From assembly GCF_007997385.1 (NCBI RefSeq), contig NZ_VOSC01000005.1:124001-188000 (forward strand): a stretch of 64,000 nt of DNA, written 5' to 3'. A program made the translations under genes and the position numbers. Positions 7,901 to 17,309 of this stretch are shown in pieces (the first letter of the stretch is position 1; every line of letters starts with the position of its first letter). The notes below the pieces were generated by a model. That model worked only from the letters and a program-made list of their open reading frames with translations. It had not been told where the DNA came from and did not search any database. The DNA is from Seonamhaeicola algicola (GTDB taxonomy: Bacteria; Bacteroidota; Bacteroidia; Flavobacteriales; Flavobacteriaceae).

Positions 7901-9184
7901 TTATTTTTTTGAAAAAACAGGCAGTAATTCTGTTTTTACTTCGCCAAAACCAATACGTGTACCGTCTTTTTCGCAATAGCCACGCATAATTACAGTATCA
8001 TAGTCGTTTATAAATTTACGTTCACTACCATCGGCCATTTTAAGTGGTTTTTCACCTTTCCATGTTAGCTCTAGCATTGAGCCATAACTATCTTCTGTTG
8101 GGCCAGAAATAGTACCGCTTCCCATCATATCACCAGAGTTAACAGGGCAACCGTTAATAGTGTGGTGTGCTAATTGTTGCGCCATATTCCAGTACATATA
8201 TTTAAAGTTAGATTTGCTAACCACGGTTTCTTTGGCACCTTTTGGCTGTATGGCAACTTCTAAATTAATATCAAAGCTCTTTTTGCCTTTGTATTGTAAA
8301 TACGGTAATTGAGGTTTAATAGGTTTTGGGCCCTGAACTCTGTAGGGTTCTAAGGCATCAAGCGTTACAATCCATGGCGACATTGAAGACGCAAAGTTTT
8401 TAGCTAAAAACGGGCCTAAAGGCACGTATTCCCATTTTTGAATATCGCGGGCACTCCAATCATTAAATAATACAACACCAAAAATATACTCCTCAGCTTC
8501 GTTAACAGGTATTGGTTCTCCTAAGTCGTTTGCATCGGTAGTAATAAAAGCCATTTCAAGCTCAAAATCTACCAACTTACTTGGGCCAAAAACAGGTTCG
8601 GTAGCACCATTTGGTAGTGTTTGCCCTTGTGGCCTGTGCACCGGAATACCCGATGGAATTATAGATGAGCTTCTGCCATGATACCCAACAGGAATATGTA
8701 GCCAGTTTGGTAACAGTGCATTATCAGGGTCTCTAAACATAGTGCCTACATTAGTTGCGTGTTCAATACTTGAGTAAAAATCAGTATAATCACCAACTTG
8801 TACAGGTAATTGCATTTCAATTTCATCTAAACGAAACAATACAATTTCTTTATGTTTTACGTTATTTTTAAGGGCATCATTTTCAGCATCAAAAATTTCA
8901 GCAATACGGTTTCTAACAGCACGCCAAGTTTTACGGCCATCGGCAATAAAATCGTTTAAGGTGTCTTGTAAAAAAATATCATCAGTTAAAGCAATACCAT
9001 CAAAATATCCTAATTGGTGTAATGCGCCTAAATCTATAGCGGTATCACCAATACGTGTACCAATGGTAATAATATCATCTCTGGTTAAAAATACCCCAAA
9101 CGGTATGTTTTGTATTGGGAAATCTGAATTTTTATCTACGTGTAACCACGATTTTCTATCTGGATTGTTAGCTGATAATGGCAT
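7901..9184 (-). CDS. fahA: Fumarylacetoacetase
   Basis: This 427-residue enzyme catalyses the last step of tyrosine and phenylalanine catabolism, hydrolysing 4-fumarylacetoacetate to fumarate and acetoacetate in the cytoplasm. The N-terminal domain (about 1-115) begins NIPFGVFLTRDD, and the C-terminal FAH hydrolase domain carries the metal and substrate motifs DFYSSIEHATNVGTMFRDP, YHGRSSS, DFELEMAF, NDWSARDIQ and GSGTISGP. Length matches the family. It is divergent from glyA, with a 213-bp shared upstream region; no other tyrosine-degradation gene is in the window. Confidence 0.96.
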   Translation of the reverse strand: MPLSANNPDRKSWLHVDKNSDFPIQNIPFGVFLTRDDIITIGTRIGDTAIDLGALHQLGYFDGIALTDDIFLQDTLNDFIADGRKTWRAVRNRIAEIFDAENDALKNNVKHKEIVLFRLDEIEMQLPVQVGDYTDFYSSIEHATNVGTMFRDPDNALLPNWLHIPVGYHGRSSSIIPSGIPVHRPQGQTLPNGATEPVFGPSKLVDFELEMAFITTDANDLGEPIPVNEAEEYIFGVVLFNDWSARDIQKWEYVPLGPFLAKNFASSMSPWIVTLDALEPYRVQGPKPIKPQLPYLQYKGKKSFDINLEVAIQPKGAKETVVSKSNFKYMYWNMAQQLAHHTINGCPVNSGDMMGSGTISGPTEDSYGSMLELTWKGEKPLKMADGSERKFINDYDTVIMRGYCEKDGTRIGFGEVKTELLPVFSKK

Positions 9185-9361
9185 AACTATATTTTAATTT
9201 GAATTATTGAATTATCTTCAAACGTACACAATTTTTTTTATTTTAATATAAAAATTACCTTAAAACAAATAAAATTTTAATGTGAAACCAATGGTTAATA
9301 ATATGGTTTAAAACTTACGTTTAAATATGCGTTTTTTAATGCTAAAAACTATTCTATTTTA

Positions 9362-9369
9362 TATTTTTG
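9362..9369 (+). promoter_or_regulatory. Candidate -7 element for glyA
   Basis: TATTTTTG fits the Bacteroidota -7 consensus TAnnTTTG and lies 28 nt before the glyA start. The -33 TTTG element is not clear, so this is a moderate call. Confidence 0.45.
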
Positions 9370-9397
9370 CACAAATATTTAATCATAATTTAATTTT

Positions 9398-10672
9398 ATG
9401 CAACGCGACGAACAAATTTTTGAACTTATTGAAGCTGAAAAAGAGCGTCAATTACATGGTATTGAACTTATAGCATCAGAGAATTTTGTAAGCAACCAAG
9501 TAATGGAAGCTGCAGGCTCTGTTTTAACCAATAAATATGCTGAAGGCTACCCAGGAAAACGCTACTATGGTGGTTGTGAAGTAGTTGATGAAGTAGAACA
9601 AATAGCTATTGATAGAGCAAAAGAATTATTTGGCGCAGCGTATGCAAATGTTCAACCACACTCTGGAAGTCAGGCAAACACTGCTGTTTTTGCAGCATGC
9701 ATAAAACCAGGCGATAAAATTTTAGGTTTTGATTTATCACATGGTGGGCATTTAACCCACGGATCGCCAGTAAACTTTTCAGGAAAATTATACGACCCTG
9801 TTTTTTATGGTGTTGAAGAAGAAACAGGTGTTTTAAACTATGATAAAATTCAAGAAATAGCTACTAAAGAGCAGCCAAAATTAATTATTGCAGGAGCATC
9901 AGCATACTCACGTGATATTGATTTTAAGCGTTTTAGAGTTATTGCAGATAGTGTTGGTGCTATTTTAATGGCCGATATATCGCATCCTGCAGGTTTAATT
10001 GCTAAAGGTATTTTAAATGATCCTATACCACATTGCCACATTGTAACAACAACTACGCACAAAACTTTAAGAGGCCCAAGAGGTGGTTTAATATTAATGG
10101 GAGAAGATTTTGATAACCCGTTTGGTATTAAGCTTAAAAACGGTAACCTACGTAAAATGTCATCTTTATTAGATTCGGCTGTGTTTCCTGGAAACCAAGG
10201 TGGGCCATTAGAGCATATAATTGCTGCCAAAGCTATTGCTTTTGGTGAAGCTTTATCTGATGCGTTTTTACATTACCAATTACAAGTTAAGAAAAATGCT
10301 GCTGCTTTAGCGGATGCTTTAGTAGCTAAAGATTATAAAATTATTTCTGGCGGAACTGATAACCACTGTATGCTTATTGATTTACGAAACAAAAACGTAT
10401 CTGGTAAAGATGCAGAACAAGCATTGGTAAAAGCCGATATTACAGTAAATAAAAACATGGTACCGTTTGATGATAAATCGCCGTTTGTAACTTCAGGAAT
10501 CCGTTTAGGTGTTGCTGCTGTAACTACGCGTGGTTTAAAAGAAGATGATATGGTTGTTATTGCTAATTTAGTTGATGAAGTAATTGCCAACCACGAAGAT
10601 GAAACAGTTTTAGAAACCGTAAGAGAAAAAGTAAATGCTATGATGGCAAATAAGCCTTTATTTGTAGCTTAA
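9398..10672 (+). CDS. glyA: Serine hydroxymethyltransferase
   Basis: This 424-residue PLP enzyme interconverts serine and glycine while charging tetrahydrofolate with a one-carbon unit. Family motifs are all present: [37 protein letters not shown], and [14 protein letters not shown], in which Lys222 should form the internal aldimine. Length is typical of bacterial GlyA. It is a single-gene unit with its own upstream -7 element and a strong terminator. Confidence 0.98.
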   Translation: MQRDEQIFELIEAEKERQLHGIELIASENFVSNQVMEAAGSVLTNKYAEGYPGKRYYGGCEVVDEVEQIAIDRAKELFGAAYANVQPHSGSQANTAVFAACIKPGDKILGFDLSHGGHLTHGSPVNFSGKLYDPVFYGVEEETGVLNYDKIQEIATKEQPKLIIAGASAYSRDIDFKRFRVIADSVGAILMADISHPAGLIAKGILNDPIPHCHIVTTTTHKTLRGPRGGLILMGEDFDNPFGIKLKNGNLRKMSSLLDSAVFPGNQGGPLEHIIAAKAIAFGEALSDAFLHYQLQVKKNAAALADALVAKDYKIISGGTDNHCMLIDLRNKNVSGKDAEQALVKADITVNKNMVPFDDKSPFVTSGIRLGVAAVTTRGLKEDDMVVIANLVDEVIANHEDETVLETVREKVNAMMANKPLFVA

Positions 10673-10689
10673 TTAAAAATTTATTCAGT

Positions 10690-10729
10690 AAAAAAAAGCC
10701 CGAAAATTCAATATTTTCGGGCTTTTTTT
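10690..10729. terminator. Bidirectional terminator between glyA and DUF2892 gene
   Basis: A long stem (AAAAAAAGCCCGAAAAT paired with ATTTTCGGGCTTTTTTT) with A tract on one side and T tract on the other can serve both convergent genes. Confidence 0.9.
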
Positions 10730-10739
10730 GTTTTCTGTT

Positions 10740-10991
10740 TTAATAATGTTTTTTTAACGATTTATTGTTTATTATGTTTTTTAAATCATAATCTATTGGA
10801 AGTTTTGATGTTTTATAAAGTGGGCAATAAGACGTTATACTAGAAAATGAAAATAATAAACCAACAACTAAGAATATTAAACCTAAAAAGCCTCTAACGC
10901 CTGCAACAAAAAATAAACTTAACAATAATACTGCAACAATAAATTTTGAAACTCTATCAAAACTACTCATGTTTCTTTTGAAATGAATCAT
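10740..10991 (-). CDS. DUF2892 (YgaP C-terminal-like) membrane protein
   Basis: This encodes 83 residues. It starts with NMSSFDRVSKFIVA, contains a hydrophobic hairpin of two transmembrane helices, and has a SYCPLYK motif right after them, which is the DUF2892 signature (the membrane part of YgaP-like proteins, usually xCPLY). No rhodanese domain is attached. The start could be the internal Met7 rather than the first Met. Role is unknown; relatives are sometimes linked to sulfur metabolism. Confidence 0.75.
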   Translation of the reverse strand: MIHFKRNMSSFDRVSKFIVAVLLLSLFFVAGVRGFLGLIFLVVGLLFSFSSITSYCPLYKTSKLPIDYDLKNIINNKSLKKHY

Positions 10992-11200
10992 AATATAGGT
11001 GTATAAGATTTGGGATAAACATTAATTTTTTGAGGGAAGAATTAATTAATGTGTAATAAAATTATAACGAAACTCAATTAAAATAAAATATTGAAAAAGT
11101 TATTCGTTTAAATTTAAAATTTTTCAGATTAAAATATAGTTCATGTTAAAAAATACCGATAAACTACATACGGTTTTTAAAATGTTGTAAGCACTTTATT

Positions 11201-12760
11201 TTAATCTTCTTCTGAAATAATAATGTGTTGGTAGGCACCTAAATCTGGTGAAGTTGTACGGTTTTTATTTAAAATATCAGTTGGTACTTGTAAAGCAAAA
11301 TTTAATGAACCTTTGTTGATAGCTGATGAATTTTCGCCAATTATGAACATATTTGAATCAGGGTTTTTAAAATCAGGAGTTTCATTAAAAATAATATTTT
11401 CGAAATGAGAAGTGTTTTCAAAATTGTAATTTTCACCAGTAAATTCAGAGTTATTATTTTGAAACCTTATTAAACAGTTTGTAAACTTAAAATTAAAGTT
11501 AACAGCATCATCTTCAACTTCATCAAATAAAATTTCATTGCTATCATTTCCATAAATAATACAATTATTAAAATTAGCTTCGGTTAAATTGGTAACAACC
11601 GTGTTTTCGTTATCATCTACTATAAAATTGTTTAAAAGTAACGCCGGAAATTGCCTAAAACTGGCATTCCAGTAGTTAGCAATGGTACTATGGGTAAAAT
11701 TATATGTACCACCAAAAGTACCCGCAAATGATGATAAGCCTGCATTGTTTATTACAACGTTTTCTCCATTAATAGCGGTATTTCGGCCTAAAATACCAAA
11801 GTTACTGCTATTATAAATTTGTGAGTTTGTTATGGTTAACTTATTAGTGTTGGAGTTACCATCACTTAAAATGCCAACTAATGCATTTTTTATGGTGGCA
11901 TAATTTATAATATTGTTAGTACTACCTTCTAAAAGCCAAATGGTGCCCCATTGCCCGGGTCTTTCGGCAAAACTAGGTTCTAAGCGGTCGCCTTCAAAAA
12001 TCACTTCATTTTCTAAAAGTTCTTGGTTTGTGCTGTATGCTCCGTTTACGTGTAATGATGCGTTGTTTTGAACAATTAAACCAGAGTTTTCATGAAAATG
12101 TAAGCGTGCACCAGCTTCAACGGTTAGGGTTTCTCCGGGTGGTACTGCTGCAAAACCATATATTACGTAAGGTTTTTGGTTAGTCATTGTTAATTCTGAA
12201 GTTAAAAGTTCACGCCCTTGTAATTCAGTTTCAACAGTTTCTCCAGCTATATTTAATGTAAGTGTTTCAACTATTTTGGTGGTGTTATCTCTGTTTGGGT
12301 AAATAAAAATGGCATCTTTAACTAAGGTAACTAGTTCTACTTTTTGTAAATGGTCACCAGCATCAAATTCAATTTGGTCAGTGTATAAATAGGTGCCATT
12401 AGGGTTGTTAAAATCATTAAAGTTAATGGTAGACTCAACAAAAATAAAAAGACTATCTTTTGCAAGCAGCTCTACATTTTCAAATACTTTGCCTGCAACA
12501 CCATCAACACTTAACCGGTAATTTGAGTTTTCGCCCAAAGCAAGTTTTACAGTTGGTATAGAAATATCATTATCACTTCTATTATATACTTTTAAGTTAT
12601 AGGTGCTTGAGCCAATGTTTGTAAAAACGGTATCTAAATACACGGTGTCTTTAGAGAATTGCAAATTTCCTGTACTTGGTGAAAATTCAAAATCTTTACG
12701 GCAAGAGCTCCAAAGGGTTAAAAAAATAATACTGAAAACTATATATACAAAGCGTTTCAT
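11201..12760 (-). CDS. Large lipoprotein with predicted parallel beta-helix
   Basis: This encodes 519 residues with a lipoprotein leader (TLWSSC, Cys20). Residues about 30-170 look like a beta-sandwich typical of Bacteroidota periplasmic proteins (SKDTVYLDTVFTNIGSSTYNLKVYNRS). From about 190 onward are repeated short strands with Asn ladders (NNASLHVNG, NSQIYNSSNFGILGRN, FNNCIIYGNDSN), the pattern of a right-handed parallel beta-helix. The end (SPDLGAYQH) matches the motif that ends many such helical 'right-handed parallel beta-helix repeat' proteins. Catalytic residues of lyases are not evident, so it may bind rather than cleave a polymer. Confidence 0.7.
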   Translation of the reverse strand: MKRFVYIVFSIIFLTLWSSCRKDFEFSPSTGNLQFSKDTVYLDTVFTNIGSSTYNLKVYNRSDNDISIPTVKLALGENSNYRLSVDGVAGKVFENVELLAKDSLFIFVESTINFNDFNNPNGTYLYTDQIEFDAGDHLQKVELVTLVKDAIFIYPNRDNTTKIVETLTLNIAGETVETELQGRELLTSELTMTNQKPYVIYGFAAVPPGETLTVEAGARLHFHENSGLIVQNNASLHVNGAYSTNQELLENEVIFEGDRLEPSFAERPGQWGTIWLLEGSTNNIINYATIKNALVGILSDGNSNTNKLTITNSQIYNSSNFGILGRNTAINGENVVINNAGLSSFAGTFGGTYNFTHSTIANYWNASFRQFPALLLNNFIVDDNENTVVTNLTEANFNNCIIYGNDSNEILFDEVEDDAVNFNFKFTNCLIRFQNNNSEFTGENYNFENTSHFENIIFNETPDFKNPDSNMFIIGENSSAINKGSLNFALQVPTDILNKNRTTSPDLGAYQHIIISEED

Positions 12761-13067
12761 TGAACTGTAATTTATGCTAAAATATAACTTTTGAATTTAT
12801 GAATTAGTATACAGTTGCTAATTTTTAATAGGATGATGTTTGTATTAAAAATAAACTAATTGTATGATATAAATCATAAAAAACGTGGTGTTTAGGTTGT
12901 ATTTTTAAGTGTGAATTTTTTACAGACTTTAGGTTAAGAAATCATATAACATAAGTAAACGTTTTACATGTTACTTTAGTTTTATGCCCGACTCTAACAT
13001 AAAGCTAGAAAAAAAGCCCTTGCATTATGCAGGGGCTTTTTACTTGCTATTAATACGGGAGATTAGT
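12761..13067. other. Intergenic stretch before the galactose locus
   Basis: This 307-bp gap holds the galT terminator at its right end. In the rest I see only AT-rich sequence with no credible ORF, RNA or promoter pattern beyond what the lipoprotein start needs. Confidence 0.5.
13011..13041 (-). terminator. Terminator of the gal operon
   Basis: AAAAAGCCCTTGCA pairs with TGCAGGGGCTTTTT around a TTA loop, with one G-U pair. The A tract on the plus strand gives a U tract for minus-strand transcripts leaving galT, whose stop is 27 nt away. Confidence 0.85.
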
Positions 13068-14087
13068 TTATACCAAACCTCTAATCATTTGGGCTGCTTT
13101 TTCTGCAGTAATATCACGTTGTGGTGTACCAAACATTTCATAACCAACCATAAATTTTTTAACCGTTGCACTACGTAATAGTGGTGGGTAAAAACTCATG
13201 TGCCAATGCCAGTGGCTATTATCTGCACCATTTGTTGGCGCTTGATGTATACCACTTGAATATGGGAATGATGTATTGAAGATTTTGTCATAAGCTTTTG
13301 TTAAAACTGCAATAGCATCAGCATATAACAAGGCTTCATTTTCAGTCATTTCTAAAATGTTAGTTTGGTGTTTTTTTGGTGCTATCATAACCTCAAAAGG
13401 CCAAACAGCCCAAAAAGGCGTTAATACAACAAAGGCATCATTTTGATAAATAATACGTTCGTTTTTTTCTAATTCTTGTGCTAAATAATCACCTAATAAA
13501 CTGCTTTTGTTTTTAGTAAAGTAGTTTAATTGCTGCGTATTTTTTTTGTCAACTTCATTAGGTAGGGTAGACTGGCTCCATATTTGACCGTGCGGGTGCG
13601 GATTACTACACCCCATTACAGCTCCTTTGTTTTCAAAAATTTGTACGTAGTTAATAAGTTCATTGTCGCCTAATTCTTTGTATTCCTTTTGCCATGCAAA
13701 AACAACTTTTTGAATTTCTTTTGCAGACATATCGGCTAAACTTTTAGAGTGGTCTGGGCTAAAGCAAATTACTTTACAAATACCTTTTTCACTTTCGGCA
13801 ATTAAAAGTCCGTCGTTAACCGAAAAATCTGGAGAGTCTTTTTGTAAAGCCGCAAAATCATTAGTAAAAATGTAAACATCAGTATATTCTGGGTTTACTT
13901 CGCCATTAATTCTTGTATTGCCTGGGCATAAATAGCAGTTTTCATCATAGCTTGGTCTAACTTCATTATTAACCGCTTCATTTTGTCCTTGCCAAGGTCT
14001 TTTAGCTCTGTGTGGTGATACTAATACCCATTCGCCTGTTAAAATATTAAATCTTTTATGCGAATAGTCTTGTAAATTAGATGTCAT
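13068..14087 (-). CDS. galT: Galactose-1-phosphate uridylyltransferase
   Basis: This 339-residue Leloir enzyme swaps UMP between UDP-glucose and galactose-1-phosphate. The active-site motif HPHGQIW is present, along with the N-terminal RPWQG segment, the metal-ligand region CYLCPGN, and the C-terminal HWHWHMSFYPP. Length is typical. It is the last gene of the regulator-galM-galK-galT set, 22 nt after galK. UDP-galactose 4-epimerase is not in the window, so the pathway must be completed elsewhere. Confidence 0.97.
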   Translation of the reverse strand: MTSNLQDYSHKRFNILTGEWVLVSPHRAKRPWQGQNEAVNNEVRPSYDENCYLCPGNTRINGEVNPEYTDVYIFTNDFAALQKDSPDFSVNDGLLIAESEKGICKVICFSPDHSKSLADMSAKEIQKVVFAWQKEYKELGDNELINYVQIFENKGAVMGCSNPHPHGQIWSQSTLPNEVDKKNTQQLNYFTKNKSSLLGDYLAQELEKNERIIYQNDAFVVLTPFWAVWPFEVMIAPKKHQTNILEMTENEALLYADAIAVLTKAYDKIFNTSFPYSSGIHQAPTNGADNSHWHWHMSFYPPLLRSATVKKFMVGYEMFGTPQRDITAEKAAQMIRGLV

Positions 14088-14109
14088 TTTTCTGTTGCGT
14101 TTATGTTGT

Positions 14110-15258
14110 TTATTTTACTACGTGTGTTCCGTTTGATAATTCAACTGAATAAAAAGTACAATCCATACCAAATTTATCTTTATAAGGTTTTGATACTAGT
14201 GCTTTAAAAGCGTCTTCTTTACCTTTTTCAATTAAATTAATGGTACAACCACCAAAGCCACCACCCATCATTCTTGCGCCAATAACATAATCTGTTGTTT
14301 TAGCTTTACCAACAAGAAAATCTAATTCTTCACAACTTACTTTGTATTGTTTTGAAAGGCCTTCGTGTGAGCCGTAAATTAAATCGCCAAGGGTTTCTAA
14401 ATCATCATTTTCCATGGCTTTTGATGCTTTACGGGCTCTGTTATTTTCTTGTATAACAAATAGTGCTTTTTGGTAATTTTCTGGGGTTACTTCGTTTTTT
14501 ATAGTTTCTAAATCTTCTTCTGTGGCATCTCTTAATGCTTTTACTTTAAGCATTTTTGAGATATTTTCACAAACTGAACGTCTATCATTATAAGCACTAT
14601 CAGATAAGCTGTGTTTTACGTTTGTGTTTATTAAAATTAATTGGTGGTGTTTAAAATCTATTTTAAAAGGTTTTGCTTTAATGGTACGGCAATCTAGCAA
14701 AAGAGCGTTATCTTTTACTCCAAACATACTTGCGTATTGGTCCATTATACCACAATTAACACCAACATAATTATGTTCTGCTTTTTGCGAAATAAATATC
14801 ATTTCTTCTTTAGAAAGCCCTAAGTTGAATATTTCATTTAAGCCAAAAACCACACTATTTTCTAAAGCGGCTGATGATGACATACCTGCACCTCCTGGAA
14901 TATCGCCTTTAAAAACGATATTGAAGTTACCTATAACTTTGTTACGGTTTTTAATTTCGGCAACAACACCTAAAATGTAGTTTTCCCAGCTACCTTCTTT
15001 TAATGGTTTAATAGTATCTAAATTAAAACTTACTAAGCTATCTTTATCAAGCGCGTAGGCAGATGATGTGTTGGCGTTGGTTTTTTGTATGGCTGCATAA
15101 ATACCTTTATTAACAGCTCCTGGAAATACAAAACCATCATTATAATCAGTATGTTCACCAATAATATTTATACGTCCTGGTGAAAAAATAAGCACAGGTT
15201 CTTGTTTAAATTCTTTAACAAAAACCTCTTTAACATCGTTAATTAATTTATTTGTCAT
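14110..15258 (-). CDS. galK: Galactokinase
   Basis: This 382-residue GHMP-family kinase phosphorylates alpha-D-galactose at C1. The signature GRINIIGEHTDYNDG near residue 30 binds galactose, the ATP motif GGAGMSSSAALE lies at about 120, and the GGGFGG motif near the C-terminus completes the GHMP set. Domain order and length are normal for GalK. It sits 12 nt downstream of the mutarotase gene and 22 nt upstream of galT, so all should be one transcript. Confidence 0.97.
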   Translation of the reverse strand: MTNKLINDVKEVFVKEFKQEPVLIFSPGRINIIGEHTDYNDGFVFPGAVNKGIYAAIQKTNANTSSAYALDKDSLVSFNLDTIKPLKEGSWENYILGVVAEIKNRNKVIGNFNIVFKGDIPGGAGMSSSAALENSVVFGLNEIFNLGLSKEEMIFISQKAEHNYVGVNCGIMDQYASMFGVKDNALLLDCRTIKAKPFKIDFKHHQLILINTNVKHSLSDSAYNDRRSVCENISKMLKVKALRDATEEDLETIKNEVTPENYQKALFVIQENNRARKASKAMENDDLETLGDLIYGSHEGLSKQYKVSCEELDFLVGKAKTTDYVIGARMMGGGFGGCTINLIEKGKEDAFKALVSKPYKDKFGMDCTFYSVELSNGTHVVK

Positions 15259-15270
15259 TTTTTATTGTTG

Positions 15271-16161
15271 TTAGTTGTTTTTTATAGATAATTTCCATGT
15301 AATACTGTAAGCTTCATTAGGCTTTAAAGTTTGTAAACCAATGTCATTATTAAAGCTATCAGACACACCAGTTGTTGGCTCTATAGCTATGGTGTTTTGT
15401 TTTGGTGGTGTATAAACTTGTAAAAAGTTTGTATTACCGGTAGCGTTAAATTTTAAATTATACTTTGGTGTTTTAAATATAACTTCATCAGTATTTAAAA
15501 CCCAACAATCATCAAGCTGTTTGTTTTCAATTTTTAAATCTTCAGTTGTATGTGTTGGCTCAATACCTGTAGTGATATTACGCTCGCCTAAAACTATTTT
15601 TTCATTACTATTAAATTGCAATGTGCTTTCTGCTAAATTAGCACTTAAAAAATAGGGGTGCCAACCTAATGTGAACGGAAATACTTTACTATCAGTATTA
15701 TTTATAGTTACTTTTAAAGCTAGATTTGTTTCAGAAAATAAATATTCTAATTGAATTTTGTATGTGTAAGGGAATCCTTTTGAAACGTTATTTTCAGTAT
15801 ATTCAAGTAAAATAGATGACGTATTTTCGTTTGAAACGGTTTTAATAACCTCAAAAGTTTTGTTGTAAACCAAACCATGTAAGGCGTTGTTTTCTTCTTT
15901 TTGATTGGTCTCAAACTGAAAACTTTGGTTGTTAAAAGTGTACTTGCCATCTTTTATTCTGTTTGCAAATGGAAATAGGATAGATGATGCATAAGTATCT
16001 GCATAGCTTAATGGTGCTAAATCTTTAATAATTTCATGGCCATTAAGTGTTAACTCTTGTAAACTAGCACCTTGGTTTAGGTGTATTTTACTGTATAGCT
16101 TTGTTTTATCGTTTTTAATTTCTAAAACATTAGCTGCCTTATTGTGGTTTATATTGTACAT
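15271..16161 (-). CDS. galM: Aldose 1-epimerase (mutarotase)
   Basis: This 296-residue protein has the galactose-mutarotase beta-sandwich fold and should convert beta- to alpha-galactose for GalK. Visible motifs include SILFPFANRIKDG, NALHG with the conserved His, and FTLGWHPYF with the second His, plus a late IAIEPTTG segment with the catalytic Glu. No signal peptide is seen, so it is cytoplasmic. Context between the regulator and galK supports galactose, but relatives act on glucose too. Confidence 0.88.
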   Translation of the reverse strand: MYNINHNKAANVLEIKNDKTKLYSKIHLNQGASLQELTLNGHEIIKDLAPLSYADTYASSILFPFANRIKDGKYTFNNQSFQFETNQKEENNALHGLVYNKTFEVIKTVSNENTSSILLEYTENNVSKGFPYTYKIQLEYLFSETNLALKVTINNTDSKVFPFTLGWHPYFLSANLAESTLQFNSNEKIVLGERNITTGIEPTHTTEDLKIENKQLDDCWVLNTDEVIFKTPKYNLKFNATGNTNFLQVYTPPKQNTIAIEPTTGVSDSFNNDIGLQTLKPNEAYSITWKLSIKNN

Positions 16162-16169
16162 TTAATTGG

Positions 16170-17162
16170 TTATAATGAGTTTCTTAAAATTAAATTATGC
16201 GGATTTTCAACCTGTGTTTGCTCTTTATTTAAAATCATTTCAGCTAAGCGTTTACCCATAGCATTAAAATCTGTAGAAATGGTGGTAATACCGCCTTCAA
16301 CAATTTCTTTTAAAAGCGCATCATTGTATGAAATAACGCCAATATCTTCGGCCAGTTTAAGGTTGGCTTCTTTCATTTTTTTTATAACTGTAAGTAAGCT
16401 ACTATCTTCAGGCATAATATAAACACTGCCCTTTTTTAAAGCCTTGTTGTTTAAAGAATTAATAACACTATGACTAAAATTATTTTGATAACAAAACTTT
16501 ACAAAACCATTTTGTAGACCTTGCGGTTGCTTATCATCTTGAAACACTAAAATGAGTTTTTTATATTTTTTTAAAAGATGCAGTGTTTTAGAAAGGTTGT
16601 TAAAAATAACACTTTCAAAATTTTGATAAACAGCAGGATAGTGTTTTAGGTCATCATGCATTTGGTCTAAAATATACACTTTATCTTCAGGTAAATGTTT
16701 TATTTCAGAGTTTGTATTCTTTAAATTAGCAGGCATAATAACATAGTAATTGTAATTACCAATGTTATCTTGTATGAGTTTTGAAAATAAATTTTTATTG
16801 AAATGATGAAAATAAATATCAACTTGAATATTGGTTCCTAAATGTTGTAAAAATGAATTGTATAAATCTTCTTTAAAAGCATTTAGCTCATCAAACAGTA
16901 AAAAAATCTTTTGAGTTACACTAACATTTTCACTTGAAACATAGTAACCTTTACCTACTACAGATTGAATAATACCACGATTTTTAAGTTCGTTAAATGC
17001 CATTAAAACAGTGTCTCTAGAGAGATTATGCTCATCTTTAATTTTATTAATAGATGGAATTTTGTCTCCCTTTTTAAGCGTACCTGATACTATCAATTCT
17101 TCAATAGAATTAATAATTTGTTTATACTTCGGAATTCCTATTTTGCTTTTAACTTTAATCAT
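16170..17162 (-). CDS. GntR-type regulator with sugar-binding domain (galactose locus)
   Basis: This 330-residue regulator has an N-terminal winged helix of the GntR type (IPKYKQIINSIEELIVSGTLKKGDKIPS, then SRDTVLMAFNELKNRG) and a C-terminal domain of the LacI/periplasmic-binding fold that would bind a sugar effector. ATG 17162 is chosen; an upstream start would only add 12 residues of unconserved sequence. It heads the gal operon (8 nt before galM) and is divergent from the symporter at 17310, so it probably controls both through the 147-bp gap. Galactose as effector is inferred from context. Confidence 0.85.
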   Translation of the reverse strand: MIKVKSKIGIPKYKQIINSIEELIVSGTLKKGDKIPSINKIKDEHNLSRDTVLMAFNELKNRGIIQSVVGKGYYVSSENVSVTQKIFLLFDELNAFKEDLYNSFLQHLGTNIQVDIYFHHFNKNLFSKLIQDNIGNYNYYVIMPANLKNTNSEIKHLPEDKVYILDQMHDDLKHYPAVYQNFESVIFNNLSKTLHLLKKYKKLILVFQDDKQPQGLQNGFVKFCYQNNFSHSVINSLNNKALKKGSVYIMPEDSSLLTVIKKMKEANLKLAEDIGVISYNDALLKEIVEGGITTISTDFNAMGKRLAEMILNKEQTQVENPHNLILRNSL

Positions 17163-17265
17163 GGTGTTGAAGTAACAAATATACAATTTTTTAAACAAAA
17201 ACCTACTAGACCCTACCAGTTTGGTTTTTTTCTTTTTAATGAAGCTATTTTTAAAATTTAATTTT

Positions 17266-17273
17266 TATATTTG
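17266..17273 (+). promoter_or_regulatory. Candidate -7 element for the galactose symporter
   Basis: TATATTTG matches TAnnTTTG exactly and lies 36 nt before the start at 17310. The gap it sits in separates the regulator from its likely target. No strong -33 element or palindromic operator is clear to me. Confidence 0.45.
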
Positions 17274-17309
17274 AGTTCTATTTTTCACTAACTAAACTAA
17301 TATTATACA

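Noticed and set aside
17199-17265. Possible palindromic operator for the GntR-type regulator in the divergent gap
   Set aside because: I saw a loose ACTAG-CCTAC-CAGT arrangement but no convincing dyad, so no operator is annotated.
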